From Roseomonas sp. HF4 (GTDB lineage: Bacteria > Pseudomonadota > Alphaproteobacteria > Acetobacterales > Acetobacteraceae), in NCBI RefSeq assembly GCF_005222755.1, contig NZ_STGD01000006.1, positions 124,001 through 188,000 on the forward strand: DNA of 64,000 nt, given 5' to 3'. The number at the start of each line of letters is the position of its first letter. The stretch's first letter is position 1. The position numbers and the translations under genes are program-made. Under the pieces are notes generated by a model. It made no database searches. It was not told the DNA's origin and was given only the letters and a program-made list of their open reading frames with translations. Below, piece after piece: positions 50,183-58,451 of this stretch.

Positions 50183-50899
50183 TCAGGCGTCCTGCGTGTC
50201 GAGCGCTGGCTCCAGCCGGTAGCCGCCGGCCTCCGTCACGAGCAGGCGGGCCTCGCCGGGGTTCGGCTCGATCTTCTGGCGCAGCCGGTAGATGTGCGTC
50301 TCGAGCGTATGGGTGGTGACGTTGCTGTTGTAGCCCCAGACGTCGTTCAGCAGCACGTTGCGCGGCACCGGCCGGCCGCCGGCGCGATAGAGGAACTTCA
50401 GGATCGCCGCCTCCTTCTCGGTCAGGCGGACGCGCTTGTTGCGCGCGGGGTCGTGCAGCTGCTTGGCGGCTGGGCGGAACAGGTAGGGGCCGACCTTGAA
50501 GACCGCGTCCTCGCTGCTGTCGTAGGCGCGCAGCTGGGCGCGCATGCGGGCCAGCAGCTCGTTCAGCCGGAACGGCTTGGCGATGTAGTCGTTGGCACCG
50601 GCGTCGAGGCCGCTGACGATGTCGCTCTCGCTATCCGAGCCGGTCAGCATGATGACGGGCATGCGCAGGCCAAGGCGGCGCAGCCGCGCGCAGAACTCGC
50701 GACCGTCGCCGTCCGGCAGCCGGATGTCGAGCAGCACGAGGTCGAAGCGCGCACCCTCGGCCATCAGCGCGGCGTCGGCCGCCGCGAGCGTCGGCGCCTC
50801 GACGGTCGCGAACTCGCCCTCCAGCGCCAGTTGCTCGGCGAGCGTCGCCGACAGGGCGGGATCGTCGTCCACGATCAGCACCGGGCGTGGACCGGTCAT
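50183..50899 (-). CDS. OmpR-family response regulator
   Basis: A 238-residue two-component regulator. The receiver domain (residues 5-120) has the acidic pocket VDDDPA, phospho-acceptor Asp58 in LVLLDIRLPDGDG, and the switch residues MLTGSDSESD and KPFRL. The C-terminal winged helix contains LTEKEAAILKFLYRAGGRPV and VTTHTLETHIYRLRQKIE. No histidine kinase gene is adjacent, so its partner is unknown. It is divergent from the ribA region. Confidence 0.92.
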   Translation of the reverse strand: MTGPRPVLIVDDDPALSATLAEQLALEGEFATVEAPTLAAADAALMAEGARFDLVLLDIRLPDGDGREFCARLRRLGLRMPVIMLTGSDSESDIVSGLDAGANDYIAKPFRLNELLARMRAQLRAYDSSEDAVFKVGPYLFRPAAKQLHDPARNKRVRLTEKEAAILKFLYRAGGRPVPRNVLLNDVWGYNSNVTTHTLETHIYRLRQKIEPNPGEARLLVTEAGGYRLEPALDTQDA

Positions 50900-51176
50900 G
50901 CCTTCGATACCCCCATTCCGCGGCGACGCGCACGGCGCGACCGCCCAGGTTCCCCGCCAGAACGTATGACCGGTCGCGCCGCGAAGTGCCAGACGACAGC
51001 CACGCCGGATACGAACCTCGCGGGAGTGTGATTGACTTTTCGTGTATCTGGACGCGGCGTAGAATCCAACCACATGTAAGGCCGGCTTGGCATGCGCCCG
51101 GTCACATTGCTGCCCGCCGCGCGGGGGAACACGCGCCATGTCGAGGCCACATTCGCGGCGCGGCATGATCCGGAAC

Positions 51177-52367
51177 ATGGAACGCCAGACGATGACGCCT
51201 CCCGCCAACCTCGCCCCCGACACGACCGGCGCCGATGCCGCAGGGCGCGACGCCTGCGTGCTCGCGCTCCGTGGCGTGCACAGGGCCATGGCGGACCTGC
51301 GACGCGGCACGCCCGTGATCCTGCGCGGGCCGGATGGCTGCCTGGTCGTCGCCGCGGCCGAGACGGTCGGCGCCCAGGGGCTGGCCGACCTCGCGGGCGC
51401 GGCGCTGGCGGCGCCCGTGCTCGTGCTGGCGCCGGTGCGCGCGGCCGCCGTGCTGCACCGCCCGGTGCCCCATGCGTCCGAGGAGGAAGGCGCGGTCGCG
51501 CTTCGCCTGCCGCCCGCGCTGATGGCGCCCGAGGCGCTACGCAGCCTGGCCGACCCGGTGGCGGAGCGCCTGCTGCCCGAGGCGCCGGAGCGCGTGCCCG
51601 CGCCGGCGCTGGCGCAGGCCGGCATAGCGCTTGCCAAGCTCGGCCGGCTGCTGCCTGCGCTGGTTGCCGCCCCGGCGACCGAGGCCGCCGCCGCGCGGCT
51701 GTCGCTGCTCGGCGTGCCGGCGGCGGACGTGCTCGCCTACCCGGTCTCGGCCGCGACCTCCCTGACCCGCGTCGCCGAGGCGCGCGTGCCGCTCGAGGAC
51801 GCGCCGGAGGCCCGGATCGTGGCCTTCCGGGCCGCCGATGGCGGCATCGAGCACCTGGCGATCCTGGTCGGCACCCCGGAGGCGACCGCCGCCGGCGGCG
51901 GCGCGCCGCTGGTGCGCGCCCATTCGGAATGCTTCACCGGGGACCTGCTCGGCTCGATGCGCTGCGATTGCGGGCCGCAGCTGCGTGGCGCGATCGCGCG
52001 CATGGCGCGCGACCCGGCTGGCGGCGTGCTGTTGTACCTGGCGCAGGAAGGCCGGGGGATCGGCCTCGTGAACAAGCTGCGCGCCTATACGCTGCAGGAC
52101 CAGGGGCTCGACACGCTCGATGCCAACCGCGCGCTCGGCTACGGGGCGGACGAGCGGAACTTCCTGGTCGCGGCGACCATGCTGCGCGCCATCGGCGTGG
52201 GCCGGGTGCGGCTGCTCACCAACAACCCGGACAAGATCGCGGGGCTGTCCGCCTGCGGCATCGAGGTGCTGGGCCGCGAAGCGCATGCCTTCGACCCGAA
52301 CGGCGTGAACGACGCCTACCTCAGGACCAAGGCCGCGCGCTTCGGCCACCTGCTGCCGGAAGCCTGA
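51177..52367 (+). CDS. ribA: GTP cyclohydrolase II (long form)
   Basis: A 396-residue enzyme that opens GTP in the first step of riboflavin synthesis. The C-terminal catalytic domain (about residues 190-390) has the zinc site and P-loop-like segment HSECFTGDLLGSMRCDCGPQ, with QEGRGIGLVNKLRAY and TNNPDKI following. The N-terminal 180 residues (MADLRRGTPVILRGPDGCLV) are the extra domain found in alphaproteobacterial long-form RibA and lack the catalytic motifs of RibB. No FMN riboswitch is visible upstream. Start choice is uncertain between 51177 and 51192. The L,D-transpeptidase gene follows after 11 bp. Confidence 0.9.
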   Translation: MERQTMTPPANLAPDTTGADAAGRDACVLALRGVHRAMADLRRGTPVILRGPDGCLVVAAAETVGAQGLADLAGAALAAPVLVLAPVRAAAVLHRPVPHASEEEGAVALRLPPALMAPEALRSLADPVAERLLPEAPERVPAPALAQAGIALAKLGRLLPALVAAPATEAAAARLSLLGVPAADVLAYPVSAATSLTRVAEARVPLEDAPEARIVAFRAADGGIEHLAILVGTPEATAAGGGAPLVRAHSECFTGDLLGSMRCDCGPQLRGAIARMARDPAGGVLLYLAQEGRGIGLVNKLRAYTLQDQGLDTLDANRALGYGADERNFLVAATMLRAIGVGRVRLLTNNPDKIAGLSACGIEVLGREAHAFDPNGVNDAYLRTKAARFGHLLPEA

Positions 52368-52378
52368 CGCCGGCCGCC

Positions 52379-52876
52379 ATGACCGGCACGGCGCACGTCA
52401 CGCCCGACGGGCTGCTGCGCTTCCGCGGCGAGACGCTACGCTGCGCGCTCGGCCGCGGCGGTATCCGGGTGGACAAGCAGGAAAGGGATGGCGCCACGCC
52501 GGTCGGGCTGCTGCCACTCCGCCGCGTCCTCTGGCGCGCCGATCGCGGCCCGCGGCCGGCGACCGCCCTGCCGGTCGAGCCGATCGCCCCCGGGGATGGC
52601 TGGTGCGACGACCCCGTCCATGCCGACTACAACCGCGCCGTGCGCCTGCCCCACCCCGCCCGGCATGAGCGGCTGTGGCGGGAGGATGCGCTCTACGACG
52701 TGGTCGCGGTGCTCGGCTGGAACGACGCGCCGGTGGTTCGGGGCCGGGGCAGCGCGATCTTCCTGCATGTCGCGCGGCCGGACCTCGGGCCGACCGAGGG
52801 CTGCGTCGCGCTGCCGGAGGCTGAGCTACGGCGCCTGCTCGCGTCCGGGCTCTCGGCGATCGAGGTGCTCGCCTAG
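52379..52876 (+). CDS. L,D-transpeptidase-family (YkuD) protein
   Basis: A 165-residue YkuD-fold protein. The catalytic region is SAIFLHVARPDLGPTEGCVA, in which Cys is the nucleophile and the His is eight to twelve residues before it. This TEGC variant replaces the usual SHGC motif. It lacks an obvious signal peptide, so either export is by another route or the start is further upstream. It begins 11 bp after ribA. Its stop codon lies inside a hairpin formed by CGAGGTGC and GCACCTCG (52861-52868/52877-52884). Confidence 0.8.
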   Translation: MTGTAHVTPDGLLRFRGETLRCALGRGGIRVDKQERDGATPVGLLPLRRVLWRADRGPRPATALPVEPIAPGDGWCDDPVHADYNRAVRLPHPARHERLWREDALYDVVAVLGWNDAPVVRGRGSAIFLHVARPDLGPTEGCVALPEAELRRLLASGLSAIEVLA

Positions 52877-52884
52877 GCACCTCG

Positions 52885-53025
52885 AACCCGGGAGGGAACG
52901 GCGCTTTCCCCCGAGATCCCCCGTCGTCTTTGCGGCCCGGGGACCGACACCCGACGTCGGTTCCCAAAGGCTAAGGCTAAGGAAGGGAGGGGGTGCGGGG
53001 GAGGTTCTCCTCCCCCGGCCTTTTG
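52885..53025. repeat. Family A interspersed hairpin repeat, copy A4
   Basis: It contains the conserved hairpin CGGGGGAGG/CCTCCCCCG (52996-53004/53009-53017) with a TTCT loop and a GGCCTTTT flank, preceded by AAGGAAGGGAGGGG as in copy A2. It lies between the L,D-transpeptidase and glycosyltransferase genes. The rest of this 277-bp gap shows no gene. Confidence 0.75.
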
Positions 53026-53153
53026 CCGCCCATCCGGTGCCGAGACCGGGACGGTCGGCATGACCGGGCCTTGCGCCCCGCTGTGCCCCGCCCCGGGCCC
53101 GTCGCGACGGCCGCCCCCTCGTCGCGCGCCGCGAAACCGCCTAATCGGCCGCC

Positions 53154-54266
53154 ATGAAGATCTGCGAGATCACGAACGTCGACTTCTCGCTCCGTCATTT
53201 CCTGCTTCCGGTGATGCAGGGCGCGCGGGCGCGCGGGCATGAGGTCGTCGGCGTCTCGGCTGAGGGCCCGCTGCTGGAGGTGCCGCGCGCCGAGGGCTTC
53301 CGGATCGAGACCGTGCCGATGGCGCGCAGCCTGAACCCGCTGGCACAGGCCCGCGCCTTGCGCGCGCTGGTCGGCCTGTTCCGGCGGGAGCGCTTCGACC
53401 TCGTGCACGCGCACATGCCGATCAGCGGCTTCCTGGCGCGCGCGGCGGCCAAGGCCGCGGGCGTGCCGCGCATCGCCTATACCTGCCACGGCTTCCTGTT
53501 CAATCAGCCCGGCCCCTGGTGGCGGCAGCACTTGTCGCTGCGGATGGAGCAGGTGGGCGGGCGGATGACCGACGTGTTCCTGACCGTCAGCGAGGAGGAG
53601 GCAGCCGATGCGCGGCGCCTCGGCATCCACCGGGCTGCGACCGCGGTGCTGAACGGCCGCGACCCGGCGCTGTACCATCCCGATGCCGCCGCCCGCGCCA
53701 CCCTGCGCGCCGAGTTCGGCGCGGCGGAGGGCGATTGCGTGGTGGTCATGGTCTCCCGCCTCGTTCGCCACAAGGGCCATCCGGAACTGCTGCGCGCGAT
53801 GGCGGCGACGCCGCCCAACGCTGTGCTCTGGGTGGTCGGCGAACGGCTGGCCTCCGACCACGGGGAGGACCTCGAACCGCATTTCGAGCGCGCCGCGGCG
53901 GTGCTTGGCCCGCGCCTCAGGCGCCTCGGCTACCGGCACGATGTCGCGCGCATCCTGGCGGCGGCGGATGTCTTCTGCCTGCCCTCCCATTTCGAGGGTC
54001 TGCCGATGAGCGTGATCGAGGCGATGATGACCGGCCTGCCCGTCGTCGCGACCGACATCCGCGGCCCGCGCGAACAGGTGGTGGACGGCGAGACCGGCTT
54101 CCTGGTGCCACCGATGGCCGATGCGCCGCTCGGCGCGGCGCTGGCACGGCTGGCGGCGGACCCGGCGCTGCGCGTGCGGATGGGCGCGGCCGGCCGGGCG
54201 CGGGCGCTGGACCGCTTCGACGAGGCGAAGGTGGTCGGGCGGACGCTGGACCTGCTCGGCCTGTAG
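53154..54266 (+). CDS. Glycosyltransferase family 4 protein
   Basis: A 370-residue GT-B-fold glycosyltransferase. The N-terminal half (MKICEITNVDFSLRHFLLPV, DLVHAHMPISGFLARAAAKA, YTCHGFLFNQPG) resembles the donor-independent lobe of GT4 enzymes. The C-terminal lobe has LVRHKGHPELLRAMA and the E-x7-E motif HFEGLPMSVIEAMMTGLPVV. It transfers a sugar to a cell-envelope acceptor, otherwise unknown. The downstream murJ gene suggests an envelope context. The ATG follows a weak ribosome-binding site. Confidence 0.9.
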   Translation: MKICEITNVDFSLRHFLLPVMQGARARGHEVVGVSAEGPLLEVPRAEGFRIETVPMARSLNPLAQARALRALVGLFRRERFDLVHAHMPISGFLARAAAKAAGVPRIAYTCHGFLFNQPGPWWRQHLSLRMEQVGGRMTDVFLTVSEEEAADARRLGIHRAATAVLNGRDPALYHPDAAARATLRAEFGAAEGDCVVVMVSRLVRHKGHPELLRAMAATPPNAVLWVVGERLASDHGEDLEPHFERAAAVLGPRLRRLGYRHDVARILAAADVFCLPSHFEGLPMSVIEAMMTGLPVVATDIRGPREQVVDGETGFLVPPMADAPLGAALARLAADPALRVRMGAAGRARALDRFDEAKVVGRTLDLLGL

Positions 54267-54327
54267 GCACTCGCGCCGCGCGACCGGGCGCCTTGCTTCC
54301 GCCCCGAAGCGGAGGCATGCCGGCTCC

Positions 54328-55890
54328 ATGCTCCGTTCCGTCCTGACCGTCGGCGCCTGGACCATGGCGAGCCGCGTGCTCGGCTTCGCGCGCGACATCC
54401 TGATCGCGTCCCGCCTCGGCGCCGGGCCGGTGGCGGATGCCTTCTTCGTCGCGCTCAAGCTGCCCAACCTGTTCCGCCGGCTGTTCGGGGAGGGCGCCTT
54501 CAACTCCGCCTTCGTCCCCGCCTTCGCCGGCGCCCTGGTGAAGGACGGGCGCGCCGCGGCGCAGGACCTGGCGGAACGGATGGGCACGCTGCTCGGGCTC
54601 TGGCTCGGCCTGCTCACGGTGGTCGGGCTGATCTTCATGCCGCAGGTGATCGGCGCGCTGGCGCCGGGCTTCGTGGCGAACCCGGACAAGTTCGCGCTGG
54701 CCGTGGACCTGACGCGCATCACCTTCGGCTACCTGCCGCTGATCTGCCTGACGGCGCTGGTCTCGGGCGTGCTGAACGCGCTCGACCGCTTTGCCGCCGC
54801 GGCCGCCGCGCCGGTCTTCTTCAACCTGTTGCTGATGTCGGCGCTGGTCGGGCTGTCCCCCTACGTGGCGACGCCCGGGCACGCGCTGGCCTGGGGGGTG
54901 CTGGCCTCGGGCTTCGTGCAACTCGGCCTGGTGTGGTGGGCGGCGCGGCGGGCGGGCATGGCGCTCGGCTTCCGCAAGCCCGCGCTGACGCCGCCGGTGG
55001 TCGCGGTGCTGCGGCGGATGGTGCCAGGGGTTCTCGGCGCCGGGGTCACGCAGATCAACCTGGCGGTCGACGTGATCATCGCGTCCCTGCTGCCGTCGGG
55101 GGCGGTGTCCTACCTCTATTATGCGGACCGCGTGGCGCAGCTGCCGCTCGGCGTGGTGGGGGCGGCGCTCGGCACCGCGCTGCTGCCGCTGCTGTCGCGC
55201 CAGCTGCGGTCGGGGCAGCGGCTCTCGGCGCATCGGAGCCTCAACCGCGGAGTGGAACTGGCGCTGTTGCTCGCGCTGCCGGCGGCGGCGGGGCTCGCGG
55301 CGGCGGCGGGGCCCATCATCGGCGCGCTGTTCCAGCGCGGCGCCTTCGGGGAGGCGGCGGCGGCGGCGAGTGCGGCGGCGCTGGTCGCCTATGCCTTCGG
55401 ACTGCCGGCCTTCGTTCTGGTGAAGGTGTTCGCGCCCGGCTTCTTCGCGCGCGGGGACACGGCGACGCCCGTGAAGGTCGGGCTGTTCACGGTGGCGCTG
55501 AACCTCGGGCTGAACCTGCTGTTCATGGGGCCGCTCGGGCATGTGGGGGTGGCGCTGGCGACGGCCTGCGCGGCTTGGGTGAATGCGGGGCTGCTCGCCT
55601 GGCTGCTGGCGCGACGCGGGCACTACGTGCCGGACCGGCGGGCGCGGCGGGCGGTGCCGCGGATGCTGCTGGCGGCGGCGGCGATGGGGCTGGTGGTGGC
55701 CGCGCTCGCCTGGGCGCTGCCGGCGGTGGGCGATTCCGTCGGCCGCGCGCTCTCGGCGGCGCTGCTGGTCGGGGCGGGCGGCGCGGCCTTCCTCGGCATT
55801 GCCATGGCGCTCCGCGCTTTCGACCCGCGGGAGGTGGCGCGGATGCTGCGACGGCGCAAGCGCGCCGCCGGCACGACGCCTCCAGCCTGA
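54328..55890 (+). CDS. murJ: Lipid II flippase MurJ
   Basis: A 520-residue polytopic membrane protein of the MOP exporter superfamily with about fourteen helices. The N-terminal motif ASRVLGFARDILIASRLGAG and the segment LPNLFRRLFGEGAFNSAFVP are diagnostic of MurJ (MviN). The basic residues needed for lipid II transport are in these segments. It flips lipid II for peptidoglycan synthesis. A family B repeat begins about 16 bp after its stop. Confidence 0.95.
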   Translation: MLRSVLTVGAWTMASRVLGFARDILIASRLGAGPVADAFFVALKLPNLFRRLFGEGAFNSAFVPAFAGALVKDGRAAAQDLAERMGTLLGLWLGLLTVVGLIFMPQVIGALAPGFVANPDKFALAVDLTRITFGYLPLICLTALVSGVLNALDRFAAAAAAPVFFNLLLMSALVGLSPYVATPGHALAWGVLASGFVQLGLVWWAARRAGMALGFRKPALTPPVVAVLRRMVPGVLGAGVTQINLAVDVIIASLLPSGAVSYLYYADRVAQLPLGVVGAALGTALLPLLSRQLRSGQRLSAHRSLNRGVELALLLALPAAAGLAAAAGPIIGALFQRGAFGEAAAAASAAALVAYAFGLPAFVLVKVFAPGFFARGDTATPVKVGLFTVALNLGLNLLFMGPLGHVGVALATACAAWVNAGLLAWLLARRGHYVPDRRARRAVPRMLLAAAAMGLVVAALAWALPAVGDSVGRALSAALLVGAGGAAFLGIAMALRAFDPREVARMLRRRKRAAGTTPPA

Positions 55891-55905
55891 TGCAGATAGC
55901 GCGGG

Positions 55906-56048
55906 GCTTCGCCTTGTGCCGCGGTCGCGAACGTGGCCCGCCGGCAGTCCGGCGAAGCCAAGGCAATCGGGGGCTTCCGCCCTGCGTTTGATGGCGGGAA
56001 AAACCGAATACCAATGGTCGATGAATTCGACCGTTGGCGTGACAGGCG
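55906..56048. repeat. Family B interspersed palindromic repeat, copy B2
   Basis: It aligns with 46727-46867 over about 140 bp. The end palindrome is CCAATGGTCGA/TCGACCGTTGG (56011-56021/56027-56037) with a TGAAT centre. Where B1 has GG/CC at two arm positions, B2 has AA/TT, so the pairing is kept by paired changes. B2 lacks the leading palindrome of B1. Confidence 0.75.
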
Positions 56049-56607
56049 CCGCACCGCCGATCGCGGCCGGGTCCGGAGGCCGGACCTTCGCGAGGACGCG
56101 CCGCCCGGCGGGGCGGCTTCGGGATCCTGGCCCCTGGGCGCGAGTCCTGCTGCGGGCCGGTCGGTCTTCCCCGTCGGATGTCTCGATCGGACGCCGCATC
56201 GGCAGGATGCGGGCGCGGGCGCGGCCACGCGGCATCTGCGGAGGAGGATGGACGGCGGCCCGCGGCGGACGGCGCCGGCGGGCCGCAATTCCCGCGTGCG
56301 GGGCAGCGCTCCGACGCACGCAGATCACCCCACGATCGATACGATCACGCGCCTTGATGGAACATATGGGCGATCGCACGACTCCTGATTGCTTTATCTT
56401 TAGTAAATACTAGCGAGTTGGGGATTTTTTAAAGTATCCAAGGCGATTCTGCGAGTCAGAACGTGACATTCTGTCCGATAAGTATTAAATTTACTATGAT
56501 GTGATCAAGCCGGCCGGCAACCCGGCCGCTTCCTCGCGTTGCCGTTCACCGCGCGCGGCCGCAAGTCGGGCGCGGCGGACGGGACCCAGGCAACAGGATC
56601 AGGCGTC
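56049..56607. other. Long leader region of the first Hint gene
   Basis: The left part (to about 56380) is GC-rich with no supported gene. Bases 56385-56505 are strongly AT-rich for this genome (TTTAGTAAATACTAG, TATTAAATTTACTATG). TACTATGAT near 56493 could be part of a promoter for the Hint gene. No RNA gene is recognised. Confidence 0.4.
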
Positions 56608-57810
56608 ATGTCCGGCACTTCAGGCAACGATCAGACGATCCTCGGCGCCCTCGCCGATGTCTATGTCGCGGGCGGCGGCGACGACAGCGTGCATGGCGGC
56701 GGCGGCAACGACACGCTGTTCGGCGGCACGGGCAGCGACACGCTCCGCGGCGAGACCGGCGACGACCGCCTGGTCGGCGGCGAAGGGGATGATTCGCTGG
56801 ACGGCGGCGATGGCGCGGACCTGCTGCAGGGCGGCGCCGGCAACGACACGCTCAACGGCGGCGGCGGCGGCGACACGCTGGACGGCGGCCCCGGCGACGA
56901 CCTCATGACCGGCACCAACTCGAACGACGTCTTCTATATCCGCACGCCGGGCGCGGGCAGCGACACGATCAACACCGGTGGCGGCAACGACACGCTGTTC
57001 GTCGAGGGCGTGACCGAGGGCGGCACGAAGGGCGTGAACGTCCCGAGCCTCAAGCTCGGCGACACGCTCGGCGGCGGCTGGGTCGTCATCGCCTCGGGGA
57101 CCGCGAATTCCGGCGCCATCTCCAATGGCCAGGACACGATCTACTTCGACAACAGCCTCAACACGATCGCGCAGGGCAGCCTCTATCAGCCGCCGGACCC
57201 GGAGGAGCCCTGCTTCGCGACGGGCACGCTGATCGCGACCGCGCGCGGCGAGATCCCGGTCGAGGACCTGCGCGTCGGCGACCTGGTGCTGACCGCCCAT
57301 GGCGGCGCTGCGCTGCAGCCCATCGTCTGGATCGGCCACAGCCGCGTCAACGTCGCGAAGCAGCGCAACCGCGCCGCCGTGGCGCCCATCCTGATCCGCG
57401 CCGGCGCGCTGGCGGATGGCGTGCCGCACCGCGACCTCCGCGTCTCTCCCGAGCACGCGATGTTCCTCGACGGCCGCCTGGTGCCGGCGAAGCACCTGGT
57501 GAACGGCACCACCATCGTGCAGGAACTCTGGTGCCCCGAGGTCACCTACTGGCATGTCGAGTTGCCCGCGCACGGGCTGCTGGTAGCCGAGGGCGCGATG
57601 TCGGAATCCTACTTCGACGACGGCAACCGCAAGAACTTCGACAACTACGGCATCACCACGCTGTTCAAGGACTTCGCAGCCGAACGCCACAACGGCCGCT
57701 ACGCCGAGGCCGCCTGCTACCCGCTGCTGGAGGACGGCCCGCTGCTCGATCGCATCCGCGCGCGCATCGCAGCCCGCACGGAGCGGCGTGAGGCACGCCG
57801 ATCCGCCTGA
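56608..57810 (+). CDS. RTX-Hint protein 1
   Basis: A 400-residue acidic protein. Residues about 20-105 are glycine-rich nonapeptide repeats (GGxGxDxLx type, for example GGAGNDTLNGGGGGDTL) that bind calcium and form a beta-roll. A second segment (about 105-195) has DTINTGGGNDTLFVEGV and a Ser/Gly-rich stretch. Residues 202 to about 380 form a Hint domain starting with Cys202 (CFATGTLIATARGE), with block F-like VSPEHAMFLDGRLVPAKHL. It probably self-cleaves at Cys202, releasing the RTX part. It lacks a classical signal peptide, as type I-exported RTX proteins do. An in-frame TTG at 56539 is a less likely start. Confidence 0.85.
   Translation: MSGTSGNDQTILGALADVYVAGGGDDSVHGGGGNDTLFGGTGSDTLRGETGDDRLVGGEGDDSLDGGDGADLLQGGAGNDTLNGGGGGDTLDGGPGDDLMTGTNSNDVFYIRTPGAGSDTINTGGGNDTLFVEGVTEGGTKGVNVPSLKLGDTLGGGWVVIASGTANSGAISNGQDTIYFDNSLNTIAQGSLYQPPDPEEPCFATGTLIATARGEIPVEDLRVGDLVLTAHGGAALQPIVWIGHSRVNVAKQRNRAAVAPILIRAGALADGVPHRDLRVSPEHAMFLDGRLVPAKHLVNGTTIVQELWCPEVTYWHVELPAHGLLVAEGAMSESYFDDGNRKNFDNYGITTLFKDFAAERHNGRYAEAACYPLLEDGPLLDRIRARIAARTERREARRSA
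57208..57786. repeat. Direct-repeat Hint module, copy 1
   Basis: The DNA encoding the Hint domain, beginning at CCCTGC before the catalytic Cys. It is near-identical to 59079-59646 and very similar to 60261-60839. Between about 57313 and 57750 only about five bases differ from copy 2. Confidence 0.9.
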
Positions 57811-57819
57811 CACGACATG

Positions 57820-57842
57820 CCGCGGGCCGCGCCCGCCCGCGG
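57820..57842 (+). terminator. Hairpin after RTX-Hint gene 1
   Basis: CCGCGGGC and GCCCGCGG form a perfect 8-bp stem with a 7-nt loop, 9 bp after the stop. It probably ends the transcript. Confidence 0.5.
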
Positions 57843-58451
57843 TGTTACGGATCAATTTTGGGACAGACCGCATGGAATTGAAATTTTCTTGTGCTACGCT
57901 CCGCTCTCGGCTACGTCAGTTGTGGGTTCGTATTTCGCGCCAGGGATAACATCCACGTGATCACCGTCGCGTCGCATCTGCAGGGGAGTGTGGGGGGTGG
58001 CATCTGTCGCGCCCTCGTCGCTGCCTGCGGCGCGGGCGCGGGCGGCCGGATCGCGCGGGCGCCGTCGCGGCGCCGCGGGGCGGTGTTCGCGCTGGCGCCT
58101 GTCGCGGCCTTCGCCGTAGCGACGCCAGACCCTTCGCCGGGTTCGCTGACCGGCCAGCAGGCGGATGACACCGGGCTTGCCGGCACCTGCCTGAGGCCGG
58201 CACCGCGCGCCAGGTCCGCGCGGCCCACCACGCGACGCCCGGGCGGCGCGCGCAGGCCCGCCGCCAAGGGCGGCCGGGGCCGAGGCGGCCGAGGACACCC
58301 ACCAGGATCGATGACGCCGCGCTTCGGGCTGATGCCCGTGGCGTCGTTTGTCGTGCGCCGTCCGCGGGCCGAGAGGCCTGCGGCGGCACTTTGCGTTTCC
58401 ACCACGTCCCGCGCCGCGTGCCCGGGCCAGACCTCGCGATAGGAGAGCACC
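57843..58451. other. Gap between Hint genes 1 and 2
   Basis: The first 120 bp are AT-rich (ATCAATTTTGGGACAGACC, GAATTGAAATTTTC) and contain an extended -10-like TGCTACGCT near 57891. The remaining 480 bp are GC-rich. The only long frame there is Ala/Arg/Gly-rich without domain features and is not accepted as a gene. Confidence 0.4.

Noticed and set aside
51032..51065. TTGACT and TAGAAT as a ribA promoter
   Set aside because: The hexamers are 22 bp apart, beyond the usual 16-18 bp, so they are not listed as a promoter pair.
50900..51176. An FMN riboswitch before ribA
   Set aside because: The conserved RFN core sequences were looked for by eye and not found.
56539..56607. TTG start at 56539 for Hint gene 1
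   Set aside because: The extra 23 residues have no domain, and the ATG at 56608 begins MSGTSGND, like MSGTNSSG in the second gene.
57891..58442. A 183-residue plus-strand open frame between Hint genes 1 and 2
   Set aside because: It is Arg/Ala/Gly-rich with no domain or signal, has no ribosome-binding site, and lies in GC-rich DNA where long chance frames are common.
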